Origin: Piper betle
Taxonomy: Eukaryota; Streptophyta; Magnoliopsida; Piperales; Piperaceae
Assembly (NCBI GenBank): GCA_033002965.1
Contig: JAURVB010014805.1
Span: 1 to 64,000, forward strand
Length of the DNA stretch: 64,000 nt
Direction: 5' to 3'
Every line of letters begins with the position of its first letter. Position 1 is the first letter of the stretch. The translations under genes and the position numbers were made by a program. Shown here piece after piece: positions 34,501-47,103 of the stretch. The notes beneath the pieces were generated by a model, which was not told the DNA's origin, made no database searches, and was given only the letters and a program-made list of their open reading frames with translations.

Positions 34501-35960
34501 AACACAATAAGACCTACACTTGTCCATGAGATAAAAAGGGGATGACACCAAAAAAAAAAAGAGCATGGAGTTTATAAGATTTTGACATCTGTCGCTTACC
34601 TGATAAGTCCTAAAAGTGAATGTTAATCTCCACTCATAACTTCCCTTATTAAGTCCTACTCTTGTAAAATTATCAGATTCTAATAGGTGGTCCACGTCCC
34701 ATTCCTCCTCATCGTAATAAAAAATACGTATAAGTGGTTCATACTTCATGTCCAATGATGAAAACACATAATCATAAACAAATTAATTTAATTAGTCACA
34801 CCAACAACACATAAGAACAATTAATATCAATCAAATAATTAATGTAATACTAATAAATACCGGATCTTACAAGAAAAATTGAATGTAAAAAAAGTATTTA
34901 TATAATAATAAATTTATAGGTAAATAGTGAGAAGAGCAAAATAAAGTAGGAAAGGAGGACAAGAAAGATAGGCAAAGCTTTTAATGCTGGACAAGTTGCT
35001 CCTATTGGATCCTACCTTTCTATAAAAATTCTTCAAGTAAATTATCAAAATATGTCATTTTTTCCTTTAGTTTACTTAAATTAATATTTTAAAATATTGC
35101 CCATTATATATTATTAATTTAAAGGGTAAAACAGAGCAACACATACTAATTTATACAAAATTTTTTCTTTAGTGAATTAAAAAATTAATATAAATGACTA
35201 TCAATTAACTTGGAGTCGACTCTAATAAGATCAAAATCTAGAGTTTTTTAAACTATAATTGATCATTGGGGAAGTTGGTGCACTTTAGAAGGGGTATTAT
35301 TATAAAGAGGGTCATAAAAAAATTTTCGATGGCAGATAATATAAGATGGCATTCGAGATCATTATAGATGTCTACATTGCTCTTTCTTGAGATCCCGATA
35401 AGACCTTCCAAACTTAGGAAATATATTTTTAATCTATATATATTAAGTCCTTTTCTGGTAACTAAAATTGCTATCGTTAAAACTGTGAATCTAATTTATA
35501 TTATTAATGTAGATAAATAATAATAAATACTATTTCATTTCAAATCTAATGTAAATAAGATTACATTTGTTAGTGAACTAAGTTATAAATTTAGTATGAA
35601 TTTTTTTCATTTTTTTATTTTTTTAGGCTTATAAGTATGTGAATCAGATTCACAAAATTGAGCGGTATGTATTCTGACTAACGGGATTGTAACTTTTAGC
35701 AAAAAATTATGCAAATACAATTGACAATTACTAATCTCACTAACTTGTTAATGTGGTTTATAACCTCAATTTAAGGGTGCAAAAGAGATTGCCTTAATTT
35801 TTCTCCTCTCATGTCACTTCCTATTTTTCTCATTGTTAATCTGAAATGAAATGAAAATTTTTTACAATCCAGTTTGATAAAATTCTACTTTGAAGGCAGG
35901 GAAGCGCTGGCCAAATACAAATGAGTTGCACACATTGGGCAAATCATCATATATTACTCA
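31551..35960. other. Gene-free AT-rich DNA with degraded repeats
   Basis: No gene seen. A (TTA)n run lies at about 32803-32823. About 34130-34235 holds a short tandem duplication (TTTAAAAGRGACT phrases). About 34380-34460 reads, on the minus strand, like the repeat at 39720-39835, so a dispersed repeat is present. Confidence 0.45.
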
Positions 35961-35965
35961 TCAAA

Positions 35966-36488
35966 TCAAGCATTGTCAATCTCCCTCCGAAATCTTGGAG
36001 GTAGCCGCTGAATCATGGCATCTTCAATTGCAATGGGTAAATGGGTTGCAACAAAAACAATGCCACCTTTCTTCCGATGATCATCAATTATGTACTCCAG
36101 CAATTTAACCCCTTCATCATGCCACTGTTTAGTGCTGCTAAACGAGTGAGTGAGCCGAACTCTTATGTTCGAACTCTGCTCAAATAGTTCAAAATTAGTT
36201 CGAATTCGGCTCGAGATCGTACGAGTTTTAAATATACATGCTCGAGCTTGACTCAAATATATTTTATGTTGTCGAACTCGAATACGTATAAACTGTTTAA
36301 TTTTGACGAGCTCGAACCCACTTCGATTATAAAGTGGAAAGTAACTCACTTAAAAAAATATAGTCAGTGTAAATTGAACCCTCGACTTCGAGGCCTTCAA
36401 CTTAAATACCTCTCATCTAAGTTATCTCACTACTTTATTAATATATTGCATATAAATAAATATAACTAGTTACAATTAAACTTGTTAG

Positions 36489-36523
<35 letters not shown>

Positions 36524-37278
36524 GACTATATTATTATATTATTTTATCGGGTCAAACTCTAGGCAAGCTACGAATCAAGTTTGAGTTGAGTTCGAGTTAT
36601 AACGAATTAAGTCGAGTCGAACATGGCCTTACTCAAGCTCGGATTATAGGATTCGAATTCGAGTCGAGCTCGAGTTCGAGCATTTAAATGTCGAGTTTCA
36701 AGTCAAGTCGAACTGAATTAAATGCTAAATATTCACGATCTAACTCACTCAATTATCAGCCCTACCGGTGCTACAGACGGCGCATCCAACAACCATATTG
36801 GCTGATCAATAGCCAGCAATCTGGCCAAGTGTAGCCTTTTCCTCTAACCCATCGACAACATCCGAGCCTTATTATTAATTAGTCGTCCCAGACCCATCAA
36901 CTCCAAACTTTACGTGGTTTACCAATCTTCCCTTCCAAGAGCTGGAACCACAGCACATTTTCCAGCACTGTCAGCCGGTCTTTAATGGAATCTTTGAGGG
37001 AGAGCCAATTGAGCTGGAGCCTGAACTGTTGGTCAACACCAGGTGGTGAAGTAATATCATGGCCATCCCACAGAATTTCACCAGCAGGGAAGCGGGAGAA
37101 ACCAGCAAGCATGCGAAGAAATGTGGACTTCCCAGAACCGTTAGCTCCTGTTAGAACTAGTGCTCCAGCATCATGGACTGATACATTGATGTTCCTGAGG
37201 ACATGCTGGGCATTCCTCATGCATGAAACATTGTTTAGCAGGATGCGGGGGAACGGAGGATTAGTCAGCAGCGTCAGT
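35966..37278 (-). pseudogene. ABCI1: ABC transporter I family member 1 (CcmA-like) pseudogene
   Basis: The minus strand encodes most of a CcmA-type ATP-binding protein of mitochondrial cytochrome c maturation. From 37278 it reads NVSCMRNAQHVLRNINVSVHDAGALVLTGANGSGKSTF (Walker A), then LNWLSLKD and VLENVLWFQLLEGK. The frame breaks near 36900, and a stop at 36844-36846 falls inside the ABC signature. Then come LARLLAIDQPIWLLDAPSVA (Walker B), a 634-bp MITE, and a final block at 36120-35966 (GGIVFVATHLPIAIEDAMIQRLPPRF) with the switch His. No in-frame ATG precedes the first block; a stop lies just upstream. The usual last dozen residues are replaced. No intron is evident between blocks, so a retrocopy is possible. 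It is clearly non-functional. Confidence 0.88.
36130..36763. mobile_element. Mutator-like MITE, copy 2 (in ABCI1 pseudogene)
   Basis: Same family as 2401, in inverted orientation. Ends TAGTGCTGCTAAACGAG and ATTATCAGCCCT are decayed inverted repeats. Flanks GCCACTGTT and ACCGGTGCT match at 5 of 9 positions, so the duplication has decayed. A (TA)n run lies at about 36487-36513. It splits the ABCI1 remnant between the Walker B block and the D-loop. Confidence 0.75.
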
Positions 37279-37289
37279 TAACCACTCAA

Positions 37290-37728
37290 TGTTAGATAGA
37301 CAAGGAGAAATGGTCCAATTCTCAACCTGCAAACAGAAAAGGTTTGTGGAACTGAGAGATGAATCTGCAATACTGTTCACCTATAAACTGCTTGAAAAAG
37401 AAGCTCCAGGATCACAAAGAACAATATTAGACAGCAATGAGGAACAAAAACAGCTTTGGAGTCCCATACATTAACTACCTTCCGTTAGGGAGGGGTGACA
37501 AACAACAAAATGCAAGGAAATTGTCGTACTCCAAATGAGCGTACCGGCAACTCAACATGGCCAAAAGAAAATGAGAGGCTCATTTCCGGCAGACATGCCG
37601 AGCAACATTTCCATAATTGTAGCACAATTAATATGGGTTCAAGTACTAAAAAAATTCCTACAAACATGCACATCTTATTACATAATTCATACGGGAAATA
37701 AACAATAACAAAACAAAGGTTAATGATG
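37290..37728. other. Short intergenic stretch
   Basis: No gene recognised between the ABCI1 pseudogene and the solo LTR. Confidence 0.4.
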
Positions 37729-37733
37729 GTTCC

Positions 37734-39216
37734 TGTCACAGGGGTCAACTTAGGGTTTAAATTTTTCGCCCTAACTGCCTCCGTGCGGCGTGTTTCCCTC
37801 CCTGGAAACACCAGCCAACACCACCTCCGCACCCACCAATGTGCTGTGGTGCACAGCAGCCTCGGACCACACACTTGCGAATACCGCACGAACCCAATCC
37901 CGGTACCGCGCCCAGCTACAAGTGCCACTAGTACCGGTATCAGGCTACCAGCGATTGTACCGAACACACACCAATCACCAAGCTGTAGTGACTACGCGTC
38001 CCACGTACCGATCACCCATCTCGGTACCAATAGACCTCGGAATCACAGGTCTAACCCCGGTGGCCAAACACGACGCATACACCACAAGAATTACAGGAAC
38101 TCGACCCAACCTCTATTCCACTAGTATGAATACAGGATATACAAGTGTCTACACCCTAGACTACTTGCCGGTCGTGGACATGCAAACCCCACGACCGTGC
38201 CTCTCGACCCTCACTCGACAGGACTTACCCAACCCTCGGCTCACCGCGCAGGGTTGCCGAACAACTGGTAGTGAGCCTTAACCCTAAAGGCGGATGTCGA
38301 CTACCCCGGTAGTCCCCTTGAAATTCCAGACCGCCCCTCGGCCTGACTGCAGTAACCCAGAGGCATCCCCTTGCCCGGCCAAGTTTCTCTCCTCCACCAA
38401 GATCACTCACACACACTTCACATGTTGTTCTCCTCTTGTCTGATCTCTACATAAGGATGGCACCTCCTTATATAGACATCCCGGCCTTAGTGTGACACCT
38501 CATCAGCTTGCATCCTCACCATCGAAGTCTTGATCAACGGCTCCCATCCTCCAAGCCTTGTCATCGACCCCCTTGGTGTTCCAGCAGAATTACCAGAAAG
38601 ACCCACCCTTGGGTGTGGCGCAAATGCCTCATCAACTTCTTGGATGTGGCACGGTCGCCTGGCTCGACCCAGCGACCCCAATACCGAACCCTGGTCCGTC
38701 TGTTCCACAGCACCCATGCGCGTGCACGATAACCCCTACCGCAGCTTGGCTCGGTCACCCGCACACCTGCGCACCCGCGACTACCGCATGTCGCACGGTA
38801 GTACCCGACCTTGGCGCCCAGCACGCTCGGTCAGTGGTGCTCGGTCACTAGCACCCTACGCATCCGGAACCCGCAACTTCTATCCGCACATGATGCTCGG
38901 TAGAACGTCCCGGCTGCGCCTGACCTGTCACGCACCTGGAACCCGCACCACGCTCAGCACACGGTAGCAGTGCTCGGTACTCGTTACTGATCATGTCCGC
39001 TACCCAACTGCTATCGGTACTGCCCGATATCTCGCCCGGTACAGCAACTCGCCCGATAGACCCCATGCACCACGATGCACTTCACACTAACACGGGAATA
39101 TGCTCGGTAGATTGTTCACCACTCGGATAGCACCCTACCCGACTTGGACGCGGGAATGCTAGGAACAACCGCCAAACCCTAGCTCTCGTCCGTCCCACGA
39201 GCTAAACCCCGTAACA
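37734..39216. mobile_element. Solo LTR (1,483 bp, TSD GTTCC)
   Basis: It begins TGTCACAGGGG and ends CCCCGTAACA, the TG...CA form with short inverted ends. It is flanked by GTTCC at 37729-37733 and 39217-39221. It is GC-richer than its surroundings and has no coding domain. Several long overlapping frames on both strands are composition effects. No PBS or second LTR follows, so it is a solo LTR left by recombination between the two LTRs of a full element. Its superfamily cannot be told. Confidence 0.85.
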
Positions 39217-39456
39217 GTTCCTAGTGATGAAAGAGCTAACAAAAACACAATTTCTTCATACTTATAACCAATATTAAACTCTGTCTACCCCATATTGAAA
39301 TGATCATGATAATTTAACACTTCTAACCTAAGGTCCTAAACAAATCTAATCTGCAATAACTACCAATAACCTAAGGAAAAAGGAGTCAACTGATTAGTAG
39401 GCTCAGGTCGAGTCAGACTCGGTCGACTAGATGTGGACTCGGCCTCCTTGATCGTT

Positions 39457-39840
39457 TAAGGGTTGCAATCGAGCTGAAGCTTGTCCGTGCCGTATCCGTA
39501 AAATTATTGCGGCATTGTCCATGGTCCCAAAATCACTCAAAGATGTTAATTAATCTCACATCAGAATGGCGTTAGTGACTTATATATAGGGTTGCAATCG
39601 AGCCAAAGGCTGTCCGCGCCATATTCGTAAAATTATTGCGGCATTGTCCATGGTTCCAAAATCACTCAAAAGATGTTGGTTAATCTCACATTAGAATGGT
39701 ATTGTGACTTATATATATAGGCTAATGAGAAAGTCTTATTCCTTAAGCTAGCTTTTAAATTAAGAGAGGTGTGATTTATATATAGGCTAATGAGAAAATT
39801 TTATTCCTTAAGCTAGCTTTTGAATTTAAAGAAGCATCTA
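39457..39840 (+). repeat. Two nested tandem duplications
   Basis: A unit of about 131 bases starting GGGTTGCAATCGAGC occurs at about 39460 and 39590. A second unit of about 60 bases (GGCTAATGAGAAA...) occurs at about 39720 and 39784. No coding meaning seen. Confidence 0.7.
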
Positions 39841-39942
39841 AAACCAGTTTCCTTTTGAAGGTCCCATAGAGCCCAACAAAAAATGGGCATTTTCCCTCAC
39901 ACTTCTCACCCATTTCTCGGGCAAATCCCAACCCATTAAACA

Positions 39943-40635
39943 TAGGGTTGCTAATTGAGCGAGCCAGCTCGTGAGTATTTAGCATTCGACTTGGCTTGAC
40001 TCGACTCGAAATTCGACATTTAAATACTCGAGCTCGAACTCGAATCTTACGAGCCGACCTTGAGCAAGGTCGTGTTCGACTCGACTCGTCTCGATTATAA
40101 CTCAAACTTGACTGGTAGCTCAACTCGATAAAATAATATAATAATATAATTTTTATATTATATTATATATATATAATATATTTTTATATTAATCGAGCCA
40201 GTTTCGAGCTCACGAACGAGCTGGGTTCAAGCTAAAGAAAATTAAACAGTTTAAGTGTATTCGAGCTCGAGTCAAGCTTGAGTATGTGTGTTCAAAACTC
40301 GTTCGATCTCGAGTTGAGTTCGAACGAGTTTTGAGTGAGGTATCAATGTGGGTTCAATCCACATTGATTGCATTTTTTAAGTGAGGTGTTTTTGACTTTT
40401 AATCGAGCTGGTTTCGAGCTCACGAACGAACTGGGTTCGAGTTCGAGAAAATTAAATAGTTTAAATGTATTCGAGCTCAAGTCGAGCTCGAACACATAAA
40501 AAATATTTGAGTCGAATTCGAGCATGTGTGTTCAAAACTCGTTCGATCTCAAGTCGAGTTCAAACGAGTTTTGAACTATTCGAACCGAGTTCGAACACAA
40601 ATTGAGCTCGGCTCGCTCGCTCGATTAGCACCCCT
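39943..40635. mobile_element. Mutator-like MITE, copy 3 (693 bp)
   Basis: Ends TAGGGTTGCTAATTGAGCG and CGATTAGCACCCCT are inverted repeats. Flanks CATTAAACA and AATCAAACA match at 7 of 9. The internal block from about 40190 to 40345 is repeated at about 40400-40580. The corresponding place in arm 2 (about 62880) lacks the element. Confidence 0.88.
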
Positions 40636-41273
40636 AATCAAACATACACCCAGAGGAAAGAGGCTTTTACCAACTAGTCTATAGAACACAGTCTACAATT
40701 TTTGGCATCTAATTGCGGAACCACAGTTAATTGCCAACACTTGCAAGCAAAGAGCTAAGATAGAGGGCAATCACAATGTAAAACTACTTCAATTTTGCGA
40801 AAACCATACACATAATATGGCAGATGCCTACATATCTTGAAGATATTGTTAATTCGGGGCCAAGTCACTATTTTAACAAAATGAAATTAAACCATATATC
40901 TGCTATACCTGATCATATGATCACCAAAGAGCAAAATACATTTCATTGAAAAAAACAGTGCGAATAGACTTTACAGCTTGGATCGTTTTTCCTTGGACCA
41001 TGAAGGAGGTAGTATTTGGTGGCCTTGGCTACCGTCACCTGCTTCGTTTTTGCCGTCTTCACCCATTACATGCTTCGAGAATGCGCCCGGTTGGTTTTAA
41101 TGCAATATTGCAACGCTATAAAGGGGATGACACAATCTGATCCCTGAAAACAAACTTTATGTTACATGTACTCACCAAATTAAATTTCTCAGGAATAAAT
41201 AGCTAGTTACATATAGATGCTAATGAGTGGTGGAATAAAATGGCCAACATGTAGTAAGGACCTTTAATGTCAT

Positions 41274-41444
41274 TAGGGCTGCTAATCGAGCGAGCCGTTG
41301 TACACTGCCTTGTTCAAACTCGGCTTGTAGGATTCGAGTTCGAGTTGAGTTTGAGCTCGAGTATTTAAATGTCGAGTTTGAAGTCAAGTCGAGCCAAACC
41401 GAACACCAAATGCTCACGAGTTGGCTCGTTTAATTAGCAGCCTT
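41274..41444. mobile_element. Mutator-like MITE, copy 4 (171 bp, with empty site)
   Basis: Ends TAGGGCTGCTAATCGAGCG and TTAATTAGCAGCCTT; flanks TAATGTCAT and AAATATCAT (7 of 9). Arm 2 has the unoccupied target once, at 62284-62292 (ATGACATTG on the plus strand), which shows both the insertion and its 9-bp duplication directly. The middle is shortened to little more than the two ends. Confidence 0.9.
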
Positions 41445-43304
41445 AAATATCATACTATGCACATTGAACACAGGTTACATGTGACATGAAATCCTATTTA
41501 ACTACATGTGCATAAAAGAGAGTTTTGGCTTATATAAAAAGCAGACTGTCATTTCTGTTTGGTACAGATGGACAGTTACCTACAAATTAAAGCTGATATT
41601 TGATGAATACAAAATGCAGATTAAGCTTTTGCAAATATGGAGTAGCTTGAAAAAAATACAGAGAGGGAGTGGATGATCAATATTGAAAGGAACAATACAT
41701 AAACACTACACAATAAAACAATAAAATGAAAAAGGAACGTTTTCCACTCTTTGTTACATTCTCTTCTGCGGTGCTATCAAGGAAACAAAGAAGTGTGTCC
41801 GAAAATTGAGTTCCACAAGGACCACTAATAACTCTGTAAAAGAGTTATTATTCTTTATATTTTATATTGACTTTTTTGTCATGTTTAGAGTGATTTTTAT
41901 TTTAATTTTATTAGTTTAGGACTTTGTTAGGTATTATTAATAAAATAAGAAATCATTGTAATTTTGGTGTAAAAAGTGCTAATTAATATTGCTTTCGAAT
42001 GGTATAAGAATTAGAAGATGGTCTAGAACAAATTCAGAATGAACTCGGGTCGAAAAAGCATACTTTGTTGTTCTAGTTGAAACCTCGCGCTTGAGCGCTG
42101 GGATTCAGAGAGCTCGAGCGCTGAGATTCAGAGCGCTTGAGGGCTAGCCCTGTGGTTTGGAAGGAATTATAACCGAGACTAGAGTGCTTGAGCATTGGAG
42201 ATCAGAACGCTCGAGCTCTGGCGATGGAAAAACAAATTTTTAGTATTTCGAGATTTTATGGTGGGCCTCACTTATACTATTGGGTAGATCATTTATAAAC
42301 TTGATGAAGGTTTAAAAAAGAGAGGATGAAGAAAAAAATAATGTTGGATGGCTAAGTGACAACATGAAAGATGAGAAGGAACGTCGAAGAAGTTGGATAA
42401 GAAGGAGAAGACGCTTTCTAAGAAAGAGTTTTTCTTGTTTTGATTTAGTTTTCTTTGTAATTAAATGATGTCTTTCATATCAAATATGAATTTCTTAAGT
42501 TTAATCGAATATTTTATGGAGTAAATTCTTTTCTAGGATTTTCAATGACGCCTAGTGCATGGATTAATAAAAGTTATTAATTTTTATCTATGTGATTGTG
42601 ATGTTTGATCATCTATTTTATTCTGTCCTTAATACTATCATTAGACTGACCATCTATTGTTAGATCTAGAGATTTGATATTGTCTAGAGATAGAAAGATT
42701 AAATTTGTTATTAAATAAAATAATATTTGTTCATCTGTTTTGAGTGATTCATGTATGAGATAGAGATATACTTATATAAGTCTTAGGCATGGTTGCATGA
42801 ATCGGAATCGGAATCGGAATCGGTTTTCCCGTGAATCGGAATCGGAATCGGAATCGGTCTGAATCGGCCAAGAATCGGTTCAGTTGAATCGGTTCAAATC
42901 GGTCATATACAAAAATTTGCCAACTCAGTTCAAAAATACCTGAAATACATAATTATATAATTTCTCAACATAAATACACAAATTCAAGTATTTATACAAC
43001 AATCACAAAGGTATGTAATTATGACAATACAACGGTAGAGTCATACATGAAAGAACAAATAAGAACATACCTGAAAGAACATACTCTTTATGTAATTCAA
43101 ATAAGAGCAAACCTGAAAAACATACTCTTTACGTAATGAACACAATTTCATATAATTACATACCTAAAAGAGCAGCACAATTTATCACAATTTCCACAAT
43201 ATCAGAAGTATATACACAATGTTCATATATCATCATCTGTGTTCTATCAAATAATAACAACAAGACATTAATACAAGTCCAAAAAATAAATGTTCAACAC
43301 AATT

Positions 43305-45986
43305 TTACGCAGTGCTTAATACTAAATCATCTAAGTCATCATCTGAATCATCTTCAGAGTCCGAGTCATTATCACCAATCGGAATAGTAGAACTATCATC
43401 CGCATTAACATGAGACCCCTGCGTAAAAGGAGGTGTAGAACTCCCACTCATATGAAGTCCCTCAGGTTCAGGAGGCAAAGACAAATTTTGTTGGGAGTCA
43501 ATATGTACATCAATATCAATATTTTGTCCACTAGGAAGAGGAGGCAAAGAAAAACCACCAGACGTAGTAGAACACGATCCAATTGCAGTTTTCAATGTGT
43601 TGCCACTTTCATTTGCTACAAAGGCCTCTTCATCTGCACCATCATTGTTGCCAACATTGGTACCAAAGAAATCATCCTACATAAAAAAGTCATACCCTAT
43701 TCATTTCAATTCAAAAAAAATTCATACACAAAATCATGAATGTGATGTAAGGTTTATTTAAACATACCGATGGGGATGGGTTGTCCCGTTCTCCAACCCA
43801 CTCATCTAACGAGTCTTCTAAACTCAAATTTTCACTAACTGCATCATATTTATGCCTCCACCTCAACTCGTTTTCTTTGACCCGCATGTTGTAATGAACA
43901 TATACAAGATCATTTACTCTCTTCCTTGCAAGTCGATTTCTTTTTGGTATGTACTTGGTCAAAAGTGCTCCAATTACGTTCACACCCCGATGATGATGAA
44001 GTTTGACTAAGTATTCTAATCGCTATTTTTTGCAGTTCAGGGCAGCTTATACCATGTTGCTCCCACCATGATGCTACATTTGATAAATTGATTTACTTAT
44101 AAGCTTGCAATAAATATGAAATCTGGAGAAAGGTGGATTTTACCTGGGTGGAGGACTTTTCTATTGGTAATGGCAAGAGAATGTCCAAAATCTCCTTTTG
44201 CAGATACAAAATCGGACCACTACAAAATATTAAAACAAAATGAATCATCATATTTAGTTATACATAAACATTTATATATAAAAATTAAAAATAATAGTAT
44301 CTTGACCTGCAAAGATGCCATGGATCGAGCTACCTCATTGACTTCCAAACGACAAATGACATCATTGAATGCACGATACACCTCACTTGGCTACAAAATT
44401 ATTCCCAATCAACCACAAGCAATATGAAATTGTTAAAAAAATCATAAAAGGAATGTAAGTCAAATAAGAGCATACAATGTTTGAGTCAGGGCGATAACGG
44501 GTTTGAGGATTAAGCATATATGCTGCAGCATGAAGAGGATGACAAAATTGATTCGCCCATCTCTTGGTGATGATATCAACAAATAACTTGTATCGCTCTA
44601 CTTTCATGTCATGTACCTCTTTTATTTTTTCTATGGTCTTTTGCATTTCATCATAAACGAATGGCATCGAGGGTCTTTCATCACTATCCACCAATCTCAA
44701 AAATCTAATAAGTGGCTCAATTGTTTTATGGACAAATTCCATCTTCTTCCAAAAATGTGCACTCAAGATAATATTTTCAGCTGCTATTCCATCCTCATCT
44801 TTTGCAAACTTCGATGATGAATACATTTCAGAAACAAACATCTTTTTCAGAGCCTGCTTGTGTTCCAGGAAACTAGCAATCGTCAAAAAATGAGTAGCAA
44901 ATCTAGTTGCCCCAGGTCTCACCAATTCATGTCCATTTGTAAAATTATTCCTCATAAGAGCCAACAACCATGAGTGGTTGTATATAAGTTTAGTGACTTT
45001 CTGTGCATTCATAATACATGTTCCAACTTTCTTAATTTTTGCAAAGTCCTTCAGCATTAAGTTTATACAATGGGCAGCACACGGAGTCCAAAATAGATGT
45101 GGTCTCTTCTGTTCTAGCATCTTCCCTGCAGCTTTGTATGCCGACGCGTTATCAGTGATAACCTGCACTACGTTTTCCTCCCCAACTTCTTCAACTACTT
45201 TATCCAGTAAACTAAATAAATACGTAGCATCCTTTTTTTGTCTGAAGCATCCACTGATCCAAGGAAATACATTCCTCTTGGGCAGTAAACTAGAAAGTTG
45301 ATCAAAGTTTTACCGGATTGATTAGTCCACCCGTCAGACATAATAGAGCAGCCTGTTGTCTTCCAAGTTATTTTTATGTCATCTAAACTAGCATTTATGG
45401 AGGCCACTTCAGCAGTAAGAAGATTGCCTGACAAAGAATTTCTGCCCGGAGGTTTGATCCCTTGATTACCATATTTACCTGCCACATCAATCATTTTGTG
45501 AAAGTAAGGCGAGTCTACAACATGGAAAGGAATGGCACAGTGATAGAAGAATCGAGCAATGGCTGTGTGGAAGTGCTCTTTTGCTTTCTTTTCTATTGCC
45601 GTAGATAATCTCATTTGACCCGATGTATTCTTCTTTTCCCTTTCAAAAATTTGTGCCTTCCTCTTCGTACTTGACTTAGAGCACCTAACACTTTGCTCCC
45701 GAACTTCCATCTCTTCCATATCTGAGTCATTCAAACCATATGACCCTATATCTTCTCTAATCCTTTGTTTTTCTTTCTTCGCCTTTTCCACACCTTTGAA
45801 ATAATCTTTCATTTTTTGTGCATCTGCTTCAGGAACTTTCTTACATGCAGCAACATTTCCTTTGAGTCCAGCAATATGTTGCTTGAAGCGATATATCCCT
45901 CCACTTATGGTTTTTCCGCAAAAGTTACAGATGACTTGCTTCTTAGATGCATCAAGTGGTGTGCCATATTCCCATCCAAAATCCAT
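43305..45986 (-). pseudogene. hAT transposase (BED finger, DUF659, dimerisation domain), frameshifted
   Basis: It starts at 45986 (MDFGWEYGTPLDASKKQVICNF). A BED zinc finger has C20, C23, H37 and C48. A nuclear-signal-like Lys-rich part follows, then a DUF659 block (IMSDGWTN, LINFLVYCPRG). The frame breaks in a T-run (plus strand) at about 45233-45239. The next frame gives VITDNASAYKAAGK and TPCAAHCINLML, then HPLHAAAYMLNP. Short exons follow on the minus strand, near 44390-44300 (SEVYRAFNDVICRLEVNEV), 44220-44140 (DFGHSLAI) and 44090-43960 (PELQKIAIRILSQTSSSSGCERNWS, the hAT dimerisation core). A second frame break occurs in an A-run near 43950. A final acidic exon ends at 43305. The exon joints are approximate. 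Such proteins cut and paste the element through its inverted ends. Confidence 0.9.
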
Positions 45987-46540
45987 CTTCCCTGATATCT
46001 CGAAATTTTGATAACTTCAAATGACAATTAACTGAACACCAAGGCAAAGACAATTATCTGCAAAAACCGTCAATTACAGTTCCTAAAAACCCTAACATAT
46101 CAACACTAGCAGTACAAACTACACTGGCAGTGAAGAGAGTACAAAACAAATCAGCTCCTACACACGGGGTTCCCTGTCGGTCAATTTAGGATTTTTGTTT
46201 GGATGATGAGTACATGAAATATTGCCTATCATTTGCTGAAGAAGACACAAAACAAATGCTCTGTGACAAATGTCAACGAATTCTATCAAATGACGAATAT
46301 CAAAGGGATCTATTATTGATTGATGAAGTTTATAATTTCCAATAATCAATAGACTAGAAAAAAAAACAAAAAAAACACCTAATGTTCATAGAATGAGATA
46401 AACATCAAAATTCAGATACAAGTTAAAAAAAAAGGCGAAACAAGCATTCACTGATTCTGTAAAGGTTTATGTCTACCACCAAAGGGATTCCTAACATAGA
46501 GTGCAAAATGCAGATGAATAGTGAACCATATGCAGAATCA

Positions 46541-47103
46541 AAAGAGCATGCATTCACTTCAACAACAGAATCAAAGAATACAATGTGTAAAAAATAAGAG
46601 AATTATAAAGTTCACAAAAAAAAACAACTGGACGCCTCTAATATAAGTTAATTTTTCGGTAACATGATCAAAACTACCAATAATCAGAATGCCTAAACTC
46701 CACTTGATGGAAATATACACAATAATCAAAAGAGCATGCATTCACTTCAACAACAGAATCAAAGAATACAATGTGTAAAAAATAAGAGAATTATAAAGTT
46801 CACAAAAAAACAACTGGACGCCTCTAATATAAGTTAATTTTTCGGTAACATGATCAAAACTACCAATAATCAGAATGCCTAAACTCCACTTGATGGAAAT
46901 ATACACAATAATCAAAAGAGCATGCATTCACTTCAACAACAGAATCAAAGAATACAATGTGTAAAAAATAAGAGAATTATAAAGTTCACAAAAAAAACAA
47001 CTGGACGCCTCTAATATAAGTTAATTTTTCGGTAACATGATCAAAACTACCAATAATCAGAATGCCTAAACTCCACTTGATGGAAATATACACAATAATC
47101 AAA
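46541..47103. repeat. Three tandem copies of a 187-base unit
   Basis: The unit (GAGCATGCATTCACTTC...) starts at about 46546, 46734 and 46920. The copies are nearly identical, with small differences in an A-run. It lies inside the hAT element, upstream of the transposase. Confidence 0.9.

Noticed and set aside
34453..34767. 104-codon minus-strand frame
   Set aside because: AT-rich DNA with repeats, no domain, and nothing similar known to me.
37485..39066. Several overlapping frames of 60-163 codons
   Set aside because: Most lie within the solo LTR on both strands, with no family resemblance.
46541..47103. CRISPR-like array
   Set aside because: Direct tandem copies of a 187-base unit without spacers, in a plant transposon.
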